From assembly GCA_964527535.1 (NCBI GenBank), contig CAZGPW010000188.1, forward strand, positions 1 through 35,894: a stretch of DNA of 35,894 nucleotides, read 5' to 3'. The position numbers and the translations under genes were made by a program. Below the pieces are notes generated by a model, which was not told where the DNA came from, searched no databases, and saw nothing but the letters and a program-made list of their open reading frames with translations. Below, piece by piece: positions 1 to 9,788 of this stretch (position 1 is the stretch's first letter; each line of letters begins with the position of its first letter). This DNA comes from JAQIBY01 sp964527535. GTDB taxonomy: Bacteria; Bacteroidota; Bacteroidia; Bacteroidales; ML635J-15.

Positions 1-9
1 GGGATTTTA

Positions 10-97
10 GATCCGTCTTCGCTAAGCTACGCCGGACAAGTTTTTGGATTTATTTTGGATCCGTCTTCGCTGAGCTACGCCGGACAGGTTTTTGAAC
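10..97. repeat. Two tandem copies of a 48-bp-period intergenic repeat
   Basis: Two near-identical 40-bp copies begin at 10 and 58. Each runs from GATCCGTCTTCGCT through AGCTACGCCGGACA to GTTTTTG, with only a few substitutions. A reverse-complement relative, also two-part and partly degraded, lies at 12441-12548. The rest of 1-320 shows no gene. It holds a short piece at 244-265 that matches 12412-12433 in inverted orientation at 21 of 22 positions. I do not recognise the family. It looks like a dispersed intergenic repeat of this genome. Confidence 0.75.
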
Positions 98-320
98 TAC
101 CGTCATCCGTCGGGACAGGTTTGTTTTTTGATCTTTTGAGTAAAAGTTCGACTTTATGGACACACACTATTTAGTATCTTTATCAATAATATTCGTGTAA
201 TGTTTGGCAGAAAATCCCAAGATCAAAAACCTGTACAGCGAAGCTTTCCTGTTTATCCGGGTTAGACTCATCCCACAAACTTATCCTTTTGTTGAACTTT
301 TCATCCCTGCTGTTTTCCTT

Positions 321-3300
321 CTAGGGCATAACGATCAATGATTTGGTATCCCGTGTATGATCAGTTTGTATTATAAGCCTGTAGTGACCCGGCTTTATTG
401 ATTGTAAATCCAGAGTATATTGAGATTCTCCGGAAAGCTCTAAGGTTTTAATTATTTTGCCGTCAATAGAATACAGTTGAATGTTATGAATCCCATTGGT
501 TGATTTGATGTGGCATAAGTTTTCTGCAGGGTTGGGGAAAATGCTTATGTTTCCTGTTTTGTAAAGCCTGGTTTTAGTTGGTGACTCATAAACATAAGAC
601 ACACTGTTTTTCACAGGGGAATGTAAACCTGCCCCATTCACAGATTTCACGTTGATGTAATACGTTTCCGCTTCAACGAAAGGCAAATCATTATACGTCT
701 GATTGAATGCAGCAGCACTCTCTTCTGTCCAGGGCATCACATCATCTATGCCTGTTTCAGAACCAACAGAAACCACATAGTGGTCTATCCCTGAATGCTG
801 ATCTTCGCTTAGCCCCCACGCTACTTCAATGTCCGTATTATACAATGTGTCATTGATGGCAGATGTGCATTCTGCAAATGCCGGTTGCGAAGGAGGTGTG
901 TAATCCACATTATAGTGATGGTCGTAAGTATAAATATGGTTTTTTATGTTGGTAATGCAACGAGCAATCTTTCCTGCCGGGGTTATGCTGTCAGGGTTTT
1001 GATAATGGTATTGATCTGTTGTGTCGGCACCCGCTGTGATGGTAAATCCATCAGCGGTTTCACGGTAAATGCGCAGGTTTTTATACCAGGATTGCGCATT
1101 GCCTGAACGGAGAGAAAAAGCAACGCCGGTGGTAATGGGCGAAGAGTCTATCCAGCTACTAACCAGCTCATCATCTATCCATGTTGTGATTTCTCCATTT
1201 TGCGGATTGTAATATACTTTCAGATTATAAAATACATCCGGTTCAAAATCATACGCATCAATGGTCCGGTTGTGCCACACGTTGTCAATGTATTCGTTCA
1301 GATGAAGCTCATCCTGGTCAGGGCGGATGTAAACCAGGTAGGAATTACCACGACCGGTTTCCGTTGGTGCATCGCAGGCAAAATGAAAACCAGAACGCCT
1401 GTTGCTTCCGCTGCCGGCCACTTTAATATCGGCTTCAAACAACATGCCGCTACCATGAGAATGATCTACCGGGATGTATAAATTGGTGTTTGATTCGCTT
1501 TCATCTGACTGAAAGATGGCATTATCGCTGAATGCCCATGTGCCTGTTACCGGAATCCATGCACTGTTAAGGTTGGTAGGTGATTCGTACAAAAATCCTT
1601 CGTCTGCTTGATATAGCAGTGAAGGTGTTTGATTATCATTTTGGTTGTAAATGCAACTGAAAGCATGGGATATACCATCACCGTTATCATCAGTTTCGCT
1701 TGTATAAATATTAAAATCGGCTGTAGCCCAGTTATTATCCAGGTTATCGGTTATCGTTCCTGAAAAGCTGCTGGCACAGGTGCCGCCGTAGCTTGTCCAT
1801 TTAGCGTACCAGCCGGCTTCTGTAGTCAGGTAATCAGATACAAACCTGAATGTCAGCGCACTGTCCGTGCTTGCCACTCGAAGTCCTTGTAATTCAGAAT
1901 TATCATCGATTATCATTCCGGAAAAATATGTCAATAACGGGCTGTTGGTGTCGGGGCCATCATAAATGTACAGCGTGTCATAGTCAGCTTCGATTTGGAT
2001 ATCATAAAAATTCATGACAATCTTTTCAGCTCCATCGGGCGAAATGGTAAACACATAATCTTCATAGTCATCATAATTGTTGTTCTCACCGCCTGTATCG
2101 GTAAAAATACCATAGCATTGCTGACTTACCGTGTTGCTTATTGCGGGGGTAGTTGCATTGCAATATTGCCATTCCGCCATGGTGTCCGTGCAAATACTGG
2201 CTACACGAATGTCATAGGTGGTTTCAGGTTGCAAACCGCTTATCACTGCCGGACTGCTCCCTGTTGTTGTTTCTTCCCACTGTGAAGCCCCGTCAGGTTT
2301 ATATTGTATATAATAGGCGTTGACATTATCAACATTTGTCCATGAGACAGTAATGCTGTTCCAGTTGTTTGATGTGGCTGTGAGATTTGTTGTGCCGTCA
2401 CATACAGGGTCTGTGAGTTCAAAAGTTTCTGTTACGGAACATCCATTTGCATCTGTTACAGTCAGGCCATATAATCCCGCCTGAATATCTGTAAGCAATG
2501 GTTCAGTTTGACTGTTTTCCCACATATAGTCATATGGATTAGTACCTCCTGATACATTTGTGATGATATTACCGGATGCTGTGCCTGCTGTTACCGGATT
2601 TTGTAATTCTGCATTGATTTGCAGCGAATCAGGTTCAATGATGGTTTCTGCGTCGAAAAATGAAGTTCCACCTGCATTGGTAACGGTAACCGAATATGTG
2701 TCCGGAGGTAGTTCTGTTAATGTTTGTGTGGTATCTCCTGTGTTCCATAAAATTTCGTGTGGGCTGTCGGGATCGTTAATAATTACACTTGCAGTGCCAT
2801 TATTATCGCCATGACAGGTGATGTTGCCGTAACTTATGTAAACCGGGTCTGTAACTTTACTCCATTTGACGGCATCGTAAGCAATGTCCTGGCCATCAAT
2901 GCCTGTGTTATCGCCCAGAAAAACCTGAGCATCCTGGGCAGGATCAAAACGGTACTGACCAAGGCTAACCCATTCATCGCTGTAATTAAGCTGATTGATG
3001 TTAACTGAATTGGTTCCATCGGCATGTGTTATTTCGTATGTTGCTGTGGTTGCTGTAGCATGTACAGAAGGGATGTAAGCCATTACTTCATAATACCCGT
3101 TTTCTGTCAGGTTGGGAGACCATGTTACCCATGCGATGTGTTCTGTGGCATCCATGGTTATGGTGTACCAGAAATGCCCGTTGTATCCGGCATTGGCATC
3201 CCAAAAATACCGTTGATGAGAACTGTTTTCGCTGTTGTTCATGTAAAAACCATGATCATAGTGGTTGCTGTCAATGATAGTGTCATTGTATTCCGTTTCC

Positions 3301-4961
3301 TGAGTGCGTGAACTTACAATCCAGGCGACGTAACCATATCCGTCCGGATCCAGGTTTTGGTATCCGTTGTTGTATCCCGGCCAGTCATAATATGCATTGA
3401 TGCCATCGTAACTGGGGTATCCGGCCGTATTTTTATCGCCGTAAGGATCGTTGAAAATCAAGGTGTGCTGGGTGTCGAGGTATCCCCGTGTAAGCGTAAG
3501 GTGGCCTGCTGATGACAAATATGAGCATATCGGGACAACGTATCCCTGGTCAATATCCGAAGTGACGTACGAAAAACTGATGCTGCTGGTCCAGATTTGT
3601 TCGAGGCCGGTATCCATGTTGAGAAGATCGTGAAAACTATACATCCCATTGTTTGAAGGAGAGTCATAAGTGACCCACATGTGGGCATATCCTCCCCAGG
3701 CTACTTTTGAATCGCTGTAATCATCAAAATAATATTCGTTAAACCGGAATTTATCTGCTACATACGACCCATATTCATTGATGTGCGGATCCCAGCTGTA
3801 ACCGTGATCTACTTCCACCGGCCAGGGGGGAATACGGTTATAATACGCTGCTGCCATCACCGATGTTGAGGGGGCACATGATCCATAACCATTGTGATAA
3901 CTGGGAGTATCATACACCTGATGCACATAGGGAACGTTATCAAAATTTACCGCCGATTTATGATCTGTTTTGATTTGTTCCTGATAATGGATGTCCAGTG
4001 GTTCAGGATGATTGAATACGGTTTCTTCCTGACCAACTATGTTGGAATGTATGTCCAGCGGCATCTTTAGGATTCTGCGATCGTCAAACATGGTAAAATA
4101 CAGGTAGCCGTCGTGATAAGAGGGATGTGTTTCGTAATGGTCCGGGGTATATGTTAATTGATGTAACGTGTTTTCCTCAGATGAATACACTACAATTTCA
4201 GAACCCCGGATTTGGAAATCCTGAATCTGTGTTTTCTGAAACACGAGTTTGTCGCTATCTATCCATTCCGGATTGCTTCCGTGACCAATGTTTTCAAGAC
4301 TGTTGTCAATTACGTCATAAATAACCAGGTCTTTACCCATGTTGAAAACCAGTTTTTTTGCATCATCAGACCATACAGGGTAGTGACAACTTTTTCCGGG
4401 AGGAGAAATTTGATATTTTTCGCCATTTGTCAAATCCAGGATCATCATTTCTTCAGTATCTGCCTGGCTGTACGCAGCGTAGTGTGCATCAGGTGATATT
4501 TCCACCAAATTGATGTAATTGCTCAATTCATATTCAGTGATATTTCCATTTTTATTGAGAATAAAGCGACTGCCATCGCTATATCCGATAAAATCAGGGC
4601 CGATACAGGGTTGTCCGATGAGTTTAGCGTTGGTTTTCAAGGTCTTTTTCCCGCTGTCATCCATGATCACAGCATGTTGTTTTCCTTTTTCATTTATATG
4701 CTTATATCCGATTGTACTGCCATCATCAGAAACAGAAAAATATAAGCCACATCCTCTTTCCGAAGTAATAAGCTGTTGATTTCCATTATCAAGCTTATAT
4801 AGACCACTATGGTAATTATCAGAAAAAAATATACCTTGAGCTGTAGCTTTTAAACCCGTAAAATACCCTTCTTCGACAGTACGGTAACTATTCCGGTTTT
4901 GGGCAACAGATGCCGTAACCATGCATAGAAAAATAACCAGAAATATTGCTTTAATTTTCAT
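321..4961 (-). CDS. Secreted multidomain C39-like cysteine protease with T9SS sorting domain
   Basis: This is a large putative secreted peptidase. I prefer the ATG at 4961 to the ATGs at 4979/4976, because it gives a clean signal peptide (MKIK, a hydrophobic stretch, then SVAQ). Residue numbers count from 4979. Residues 40-320 resemble a TolB/PD40-like beta-propeller. Residues 345-560 form a C39-like papain-fold domain with Cys368 in GYGSCAPST, His493 in AGHLTL and Asp511 in NDPYG, a plausible catalytic triad. Residues 560-710 look like a golvesin-type domain. Two SprB-like repeats follow (712-858), then a fibronectin type III domain (860-945), a CUB-like domain (955-1068), a laminin-G-like region (1120-1310) and a second FN3-like region (1360-1465). 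Residues 1478-1552 form a type A T9SS C-terminal domain (ISIFPNPAE, then LYSIDGK). The T9SS genes at 25-31 kb suggest the export route. Substrate is unknown. Confidence 0.85.
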   Translation of the reverse strand: MKIKAIFLVIFLCMVTASVAQNRNSYRTVEEGYFTGLKATAQGIFFSDNYHSGLYKLDNGNQQLITSERGCGLYFSVSDDGSTIGYKHINEKGKQHAVIMDDSGKKTLKTNAKLIGQPCIGPDFIGYSDGSRFILNKNGNITEYELSNYINLVEISPDAHYAAYSQADTEEMMILDLTNGEKYQISPPGKSCHYPVWSDDAKKLVFNMGKDLVIYDVIDNSLENIGHGSNPEWIDSDKLVFQKTQIQDFQIRGSEIVVYSSEENTLHQLTYTPDHYETHPSYHDGYLYFTMFDDRRILKMPLDIHSNIVGQEETVFNHPEPLDIHYQEQIKTDHKSAVNFDNVPYVHQVYDTPSYHNGYGSCAPSTSVMAAAYYNRIPPWPVEVDHGYSWDPHINEYGSYVADKFRFNEYYFDDYSDSKVAWGGYAHMWVTYDSPSNNGMYSFHDLLNMDTGLEQIWTSSISFSYVTSDIDQGYVVPICSYLSSAGHLTLTRGYLDTQHTLIFNDPYGDKNTAGYPSYDGINAYYDWPGYNNGYQNLDPDGYGYVAWIVSSRTQETEYNDTIIDSNHYDHGFYMNNSENSSHQRYFWDANAGYNGHFWYTITMDATEHIAWVTWSPNLTENGYYEVMAYIPSVHATATTATYEITHADGTNSVNINQLNYSDEWVSLGQYRFDPAQDAQVFLGDNTGIDGQDIAYDAVKWSKVTDPVYISYGNITCHGDNNGTASVIINDPDSPHEILWNTGDTTQTLTELPPDTYSVTVTNAGGTSFFDAETIIEPDSLQINAELQNPVTAGTASGNIITNVSGGTNPYDYMWENSQTEPLLTDIQAGLYGLTVTDANGCSVTETFELTDPVCDGTTNLTATSNNWNSITVSWTNVDNVNAYYIQYKPDGASQWEETTTGSSPAVISGLQPETTYDIRVASICTDTMAEWQYCNATTPAISNTVSQQCYGIFTDTGGENNNYDDYEDYVFTISPDGAEKIVMNFYDIQIEADYDTLYIYDGPDTNSPLLTYFSGMIIDDNSELQGLRVASTDSALTFRFVSDYLTTEAGWYAKWTSYGGTCASSFSGTITDNLDNNWATADFNIYTSETDDNGDGISHAFSCIYNQNDNQTPSLLYQADEGFLYESPTNLNSAWIPVTGTWAFSDNAIFQSDESESNTNLYIPVDHSHGSGMLFEADIKVAGSGSNRRSGFHFACDAPTETGRGNSYLVYIRPDQDELHLNEYIDNVWHNRTIDAYDFEPDVFYNLKVYYNPQNGEITTWIDDELVSSWIDSSPITTGVAFSLRSGNAQSWYKNLRIYRETADGFTITAGADTTDQYHYQNPDSITPAGKIARCITNIKNHIYTYDHHYNVDYTPPSQPAFAECTSAINDTLYNTDIEVAWGLSEDQHSGIDHYVVSVGSETGIDDVMPWTEESAAAFNQTYNDLPFVEAETYYINVKSVNGAGLHSPVKNSVSYVYESPTKTRLYKTGNISIFPNPAENLCHIKSTNGIHNIQLYSIDGKIIKTLELSGESQYTLDLQSIKPGHYRLIIQTDHTRDTKSLIVMP

Positions 4962-5048
4962 AAGGAATATGGACATCATCAGTCATTTACACGATCAATA
5001 ACCCGTGTTTTTAAAAGATTAAGAATTATTATGCAATAATATTAAATG

Positions 5049-5056
5049 CAAAGATA
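5049..5056 (-). promoter_or_regulatory. Candidate -7 box (TATCTTTG) for the secreted protease
   Basis: On the minus strand TATCTTTG fits the Bacteroidetes -7 consensus TAnnTTTG. It lies 70-90 bases upstream of the possible protease starts, in the gap divergent from the CLC gene. No convincing TTTG -33 box sits at the usual distance, so this is a motif match only. Confidence 0.4.
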
Positions 5057-5070
5057 AATATTATTGTTTT

Positions 5071-6906
5071 ATGGATAATATTAAATTTGCAAACGTGAAA
5101 TTTTTGGCAGACATAAAACATAAGATTGGAACATGGTTCAGAAAACTGTTAAAGCAGTTTTTAATCTGGAGATTACGCCATGTCAGCGACAGGGTTTTTA
5201 TGGCTGCGCTGGCTGTATTGATTGGAGTGGTGGCTGGTATAGTGGCCGTCATTATAAAAAATTCAGTACATCTCATCCAGGCGTTGTTGAAAGATTGGTT
5301 TTCAGCGGATTCAGAAAACCTGTTGTTCATATTTTACCCGGTTATCGGTATTTTGCTTGTGTTAATTTTTGTCAATTACATCATAAAACGCAAAGTAGGC
5401 CATGGTATTCCGACGGTATTGTTTTCCATCAGTAAAACAAAAGGCAAAATACGGCCGCACAATATGTATTCCAGCATTGTTACCTCTGCATTGACGGTTG
5501 GCTTTGGTGGCTCAGTTGGTCTTGAGGGACCTACCGTGGCAACAGGTGCAGCCTATGGAAGTAACATGGGACAATTGTTCCATTTGAATTACAAACAAAT
5601 ATTATTGTTGCTTGGATGTGCTTGCACCGCTGCTATGGCCGCCATATTTAAAGCCCCTGTTGCAGCCATTGTTTTTGCGCTTGAAGTGATCATGCTTGAC
5701 CTGACCATGGTATCCCTTGTTCCTCTACTGCTTGCTTCAGTTTCAGCGGTGCTTGTATCTTATTTATTTATGGGACAAAATGTATTGTATCCTGTAAATA
5801 TTATAGAAGGATTTGACATTTCTTGTTTGTTCTTTTACATTATCTTAGGGATACTTGCCGGTTTTTTGTCTGTTTATTTCACCAAAATGTACATGTACAT
5901 AAATCGCATGTTTGATAAAATACATTCATGGGGTATGAAATTGCTGGCGGGTGGTTTTATTCTTGGTTTGTTGATATTTTTGATGCCTGTATTATACGGT
6001 GAAGGGTATGAAGCTATCAATGCGGCCCTCCACGGTGAAACACAACACGTGTTCAACAATACATTTTACTATCAGTATCAGGGTGAATGGGCTGTTATCA
6101 TCATCATTTTTATAGCTGTGTTGTTTTTTAAGGTCATTGCCACAAGTGTAACCTTTGCCAGTGGTGGTGTCGGTGGGGTTTTTGCCCCCTCTTTGTTTCT
6201 CGGTGCTAACTTAGGGTTGATGTTCAGCCTGGTAGTGAATGGACTGGGCTGGGATATTTCAGTGATTAATTTTGCCCTCGTCGGGATGGCAGGGGCTATT
6301 GCCGGGATTATTCATGCTCCGCTTACCGCCATATTCCTGATTGCAGAAACAACCGGTGGCTACGAGCTTTTTGTCCCTTTGATGATTGTATCAGCGATAT
6401 CTTACGCAACGGTAAAAGTATTTACGCCCAATTCGGTTTATACCATTCAGCTTGCCAAACGAGGTCAACTTATGACGCATCATAAGGATAAAGCCATGTT
6501 GTCAATGATGAACATTGAAAACCTCATTGAAACCAACTTTAAAAAAGTGTATGAAGAAGATATGTTGGGAGACCTTGTAAAGCAGATAGAAAAATCCAGC
6601 CGGAACATCTTTCCGGTATTGAATGATGCCAATGAACTGAAAGGCATTGTGGTACTTGATGATATACGAGAGATTATGTTTAAAACCGAACTATACGATA
6701 AAGTAAGCATAAAAGATATTATGATATCACCGGAGCCTTACCTGGTTACGGTTCATGACAGCATGGAAAAAGTGGCTGAAAAATTTCAGGAAACGGGCAA
6801 TTTTAACCTGCCTGTGGTGGATGGGAATAAATACGTTGGGTTTGTCTCGAGAGCGCGTGTATTTTCGGTTTACCGCAGGTTGATCAAGAAATTTTCAGAT
6901 GATTAA
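5071..6906 (+). CDS. CLC-family chloride channel/antiporter with C-terminal CBS pair
   Basis: This is an inner-membrane anion transporter of the CLC family, 611 aa. The anion-pathway signatures are present: GHGIP at 110-114 (variant of GSGIP), GLEGP at 150-154 with the gating glutamate Glu152, and GGVFAP at 368-373. About a dozen hydrophobic helices span residues 40-455. Two CBS domains follow (about 480-540 and 550-605), a common regulatory module in this family. The position aligned with the internal proton glutamate of the E. coli protein appears to be Val206 (in ALEVIM). That residue is typical of channels but also occurs in some antiporters, so transport mode is open. It is transcribed away from the protease and converges on dacB with a 39-base gap. 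Confidence 0.93.
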   Translation: MDNIKFANVKFLADIKHKIGTWFRKLLKQFLIWRLRHVSDRVFMAALAVLIGVVAGIVAVIIKNSVHLIQALLKDWFSADSENLLFIFYPVIGILLVLIFVNYIIKRKVGHGIPTVLFSISKTKGKIRPHNMYSSIVTSALTVGFGGSVGLEGPTVATGAAYGSNMGQLFHLNYKQILLLLGCACTAAMAAIFKAPVAAIVFALEVIMLDLTMVSLVPLLLASVSAVLVSYLFMGQNVLYPVNIIEGFDISCLFFYIILGILAGFLSVYFTKMYMYINRMFDKIHSWGMKLLAGGFILGLLIFLMPVLYGEGYEAINAALHGETQHVFNNTFYYQYQGEWAVIIIIFIAVLFFKVIATSVTFASGGVGGVFAPSLFLGANLGLMFSLVVNGLGWDISVINFALVGMAGAIAGIIHAPLTAIFLIAETTGGYELFVPLMIVSAISYATVKVFTPNSVYTIQLAKRGQLMTHHKDKAMLSMMNIENLIETNFKKVYEEDMLGDLVKQIEKSSRNIFPVLNDANELKGIVVLDDIREIMFKTELYDKVSIKDIMISPEPYLVTVHDSMEKVAEKFQETGNFNLPVVDGNKYVGFVSRARVFSVYRRLIKKFSDD

Positions 6907-6945
6907 AATTTGTGCTTCCAGATACCCCCTTGCGGATTCAGATCA

Positions 6946-8355
6946 TTAGTAATTCGAATAAATCTTTTCAATAAAATCAGCCTGTATTTTTTTGATTTTG
7001 CTCGATGAATTATCATACCGGTTAATCATGCTTACCACGATCACATTTTTCCCGCTGTTTGTTTCGAGGTATCCTGCATAAACACTTACACGTTTAATGC
7101 TGCCGGATTTGCCATGGAATTTGGATTGAAAATCATAATTCCGGCCAAAATATTTTAGCGTTCCTGATTCGCCGCTCACAGGCAACGAAGCTTTAAATTC
7201 ATCAGCATGTTCTGTATCGTTCATGTATTTTAAAACATAAGCCAGTTGAAACGCTGATACTTGATTGAACCCGGATAATCCGCAGGCGTCTTCAAGCTTC
7301 ATGCCTTCAGTGCGGAGCCCTTTTTCATTCCAGTATGTAACAATTTCCTCCAGGGCTTCACTCATGATGCGTTCTTCACTGAACAAGAAACCGATCATGT
7401 TGGCATACAGATTTATACTTTTATAGTGGGTGAGCTTTACCAGGTCTGTCAGTGGCGGGGATTTTAGTGTATGTATGGTTTCTGTTTCAGACCTCGGCAT
7501 ACCTGTGGTGGCATTTCCTGTCACATTGATACCGTTTTTTTCCAGTTCATCCCGGAGGTGTTTGGCTGCTATAAGAGCCGGATCGGGAATAGCACCTTTG
7601 ATGGTAAAATTATCATGGCCGGCAGGAAGCGTTCCGCGTACTATCCGTTGATGAGTGCCGGGAATACCAAAAATGTAAGCCTGATCACCACCACCGTTTA
7701 AGGCAATAACTTCATTTTGAAATGTCAATTCCAAACCATCGGGTGTGATTTTTTTTATCCTTGTTGGGTCGCCGGCTTCATCGCCTGTATCAAAATTCAA
7801 TTGGTATGTGTTTTCGTAAATATTCAATAAAGATGGTGATGCACCATAGTAGTTGGCAATGTCTTCCCATATCCAGGTGCGGGGAATTTTATTTAGTAAA
7901 CTCTGATTTTCTGATCCCACTATATTTCCGTTAATTGATTTAATATCTGCTTTTTTTAAGGCATCTACCCACCTTTTTAAAAAAGGAAAAGGTGTGTAAT
8001 AGTGGTTTTGATAACGTATTGCCCCCAGGGCAGGATCTCCCCCGCCAAGAATATATACATCTCCCTCTAACACCTCGTCTTGAATTTTACCCATAATTAC
8101 CAACTTTGTCTCAAAACAATACTCGGGGCCAAATTTGTCCATGGCTGCTGCCGTTGCAATGATTTTCATAGTTGAAGCTGGTGTCATGCTCACATGTTCC
8201 CTGAAGGAATCAAGTGTTTTTCCTGTTTCTGCATCCATCACGATATAGGATACACCGGCAGTTTGCAGTTCGGGAATCTCATCTGTCATCTGAGCAAATA
8301 AAACTGGATAATAAAATACCAGTACAATAATAAACAACGATCTTGATGCTTTCAT
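6946..8355 (-). CDS. dacB: PBP4-type D-alanyl-D-alanine carboxypeptidase/endopeptidase
   Basis: This periplasmic peptidoglycan-trimming enzyme of the S13 (PBP4/DacB) family is 469 aa, the usual length. It begins with a signal peptide (about residues 1-21, ending VLFA before Q). The active-site serine is in the SxxK box STMK at 61-64. The second box is in the GLSGFN segment (359-364). The KTG-type box reads KSG at 416-418, a conservative variant. The long insert between the first two boxes, typical of the family, is present. It removes terminal D-Ala from stem peptides and may cleave cross-links. It ends 39 bases from the convergent CLC gene, and 295 bases separate it from the exb operon upstream. 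Confidence 0.93.
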   Translation of the reverse strand: MKASRSLFIIVLVFYYPVLFAQMTDEIPELQTAGVSYIVMDAETGKTLDSFREHVSMTPASTMKIIATAAAMDKFGPEYCFETKLVIMGKIQDEVLEGDVYILGGGDPALGAIRYQNHYYTPFPFLKRWVDALKKADIKSINGNIVGSENQSLLNKIPRTWIWEDIANYYGASPSLLNIYENTYQLNFDTGDEAGDPTRIKKITPDGLELTFQNEVIALNGGGDQAYIFGIPGTHQRIVRGTLPAGHDNFTIKGAIPDPALIAAKHLRDELEKNGINVTGNATTGMPRSETETIHTLKSPPLTDLVKLTHYKSINLYANMIGFLFSEERIMSEALEEIVTYWNEKGLRTEGMKLEDACGLSGFNQVSAFQLAYVLKYMNDTEHADEFKASLPVSGESGTLKYFGRNYDFQSKFHGKSGSIKRVSVYAGYLETNSGKNVIVVSMINRYDNSSSKIKKIQADFIEKIYSNY

Positions 8356-8599
8356 AATAATTATTCTGTTTTACTACAAAGTAAAAATATTAATAAAACT
8401 TCAGAAATGAAAATAAGATTTACCTTAAAGCGCTTATACCGATATGTGTTCAATTGTAATTGTTAATAATCGTCAATAAGAATATTTAATATTACACCAT
8501 TAAACGCAACTTAGTATTAGATTTAAATTTATTGAAGTCAAAATAACAATCACACCTCATACAAAACTGTAAATAAGTATTGCTATAACCCGGAAAACA

Positions 8600-8629
8600 A
8601 CAAAAGCCACCTGTATAGGCAGCTTTTGT
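8600..8629 (-). terminator. Rho-independent terminator of the exb operon
   Basis: Just past the stop of the last exbD, the minus strand forms a stem of ACAAAAGC with GCTTTTGT, extended by TGCC/GGTG pairing (two wobbles) around a TATACA loop. The T-rich run TGTTGTTTT follows. Strength and position fit an intrinsic terminator. Confidence 0.75.
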
Positions 8630-8650
8630 CATGGATACTTATTTGATCCT

Positions 8651-9133
8651 TTAGAGATCTTTTTCTCTTTCCCTTGAGGAATAATTTATTTTTAGTGCAC
8701 TGGCTTTTCGTAATTCCTGCTTGATATCGGTAACGATGCCCATTTTTGTATCCTCGTGCACTTTCAGGGACGTAGTCATATACGCGATTTCATCTTCATC
8801 CCTGTCTTCACGCTCGGCAATGATATACTCACGGATATCATTGACATCAGCGAAAGAAGCGTTAAGCTGAATTCTTGGTTCCGTCCCATACATTGCCTGG
8901 AATGCCGGTTTGGGTTTTCCCACATAAATGTAAGAAACAAGAGATTTTTTCTCTAATTTTTTAATTTCTGTTGCCTCTGGCAATGAACTTGCGGGAACTT
9001 CCACTTTCAGTTCCACTTCTCTCATTGTAGTAGCAACCATAAAAAAGAAGAGTAGCATAAAAACAATATCAGGCAATGAGGCAGTGCTAATACCAGGTGC
9101 CGATCTTTTTTTCTTTTTCTTAATGACAGCCAT
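8651..9133 (-). CDS. exbD: ExbD/TolR-like biopolymer transport protein (second copy)
   Basis: A 160-aa protein with a lysine-rich cytoplasmic N-terminus (KKKKKR at 5-10), one transmembrane helix (about 21-37) and a periplasmic domain. The helix carries the conserved membrane aspartate Asp22 (in LPDIVFML), which in ExbD/TolR helps carry protons through the ExbB ring. It lies one base downstream of another exbD-like gene in the same operon. Two ExbD paralogues side by side are common in Bacteroidota; they may form a heteromer or serve different TonB partners. The periplasmic part (about 40-160) contains a charged stretch AEREDRDEDE. No TonB gene is seen nearby. Confidence 0.9.
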   Translation of the reverse strand: MAVIKKKKKRSAPGISTASLPDIVFMLLFFFMVATTMREVELKVEVPASSLPEATEIKKLEKKSLVSYIYVGKPKPAFQAMYGTEPRIQLNASFADVNDIREYIIAEREDRDEDEIAYMTTSLKVHEDTKMGIVTDIKQELRKASALKINYSSREREKDL

Positions 9134-9134
9134 A

Positions 9135-9719
9135 TTATTTCCCTCCTATGTTTTTAGGTTCTGCTTCTGAAATACGCTGTGGATACAATTTTTTGATCCC
9201 GGTTTTTTGCTCCTCAGTCAGGTCTTCATAACTTTTACCAAAATACTCATAAGCGGCATCTTCACGTATTTCATTGTAAGCAGCCACAAGCTCATTTTGA
9301 ACAGCGATGTATTTCCCGTATGATGTTCCCCTGTCGTTTTGCAGAGAAATTACACCCTGCGGAACCATAAGGGTTTTTCCAAGCTCAGGGATGTATTCTT
9401 CTTCTTTAACCGGAAGATTTTCTTTATTGTTTTCATTCATAATAAATTCTTTGGCGTCCTCTTTCAGATTACGTATTTCCATAAGTTCTCCCTCAACCAG
9501 AAGTTGATCGTTCTTGTTAATCAACACAATAAACAAGTTACGTTCTTTAATTTTAACATCTTCATCCTTCTGTTGTTCTTCATCAGGCATAGGCGGTAAT
9601 TTACGCGCTATACCCGTGTCCACATCCATGGTGGTTGTAACGAGGAAGAAAATAAGAAGCAGAAAAGCGATATCCGCCATTGATCCTCCGTTTATTTCCG
9701 GTGTTTCGCGTCTGGGCAT
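9135..9719 (-). CDS. exbD: ExbD/TolR-like biopolymer transport protein (first copy)
   Basis: A 194-aa ExbD-family protein. The single N-terminal helix (about 14-30) holds the proton-path aspartate Asp16 in SMADIAFLLL. The rest is periplasmic and longer than in E. coli ExbD (about 141 aa). It includes a charged linker (about 45-60) and a C-terminal extension with a DLTEEQKTGIKKLYP segment (about 165-180). It probably works with the ExbB-like protein of this operon to energise TonB-dependent outer-membrane transport or a Tol-like process. The spacing to the next exbD is one base, which implies co-translation. Confidence 0.9.
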   Translation of the reverse strand: MPRRETPEINGGSMADIAFLLLIFFLVTTTMDVDTGIARKLPPMPDEEQQKDEDVKIKERNLFIVLINKNDQLLVEGELMEIRNLKEDAKEFIMNENNKENLPVKEEEYIPELGKTLMVPQGVISLQNDRGTSYGKYIAVQNELVAAYNEIREDAAYEYFGKSYEDLTEEQKTGIKKLYPQRISEAEPKNIGGK

Positions 9720-9788
9720 AAGATTTTGTTTTTTAATGCATTTACATGATGAAATGAATCTAAAAATTCAATCATCTCATCAAAACAT

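Noticed and set aside
885..4779. Several plus-strand open frames of 60-96 aa opposite the large protease gene
   Set aside because: They are antisense shadows of a long, intact coding frame with recognisable domains, and show no family features.
9750..9782. Hairpin between the four-helix gene and exbD as a terminator
   Set aside because: The stem is AT-rich with mismatches and lacks a following T run; it is more likely an intercistronic fold, and I could not support it as a separate feature.
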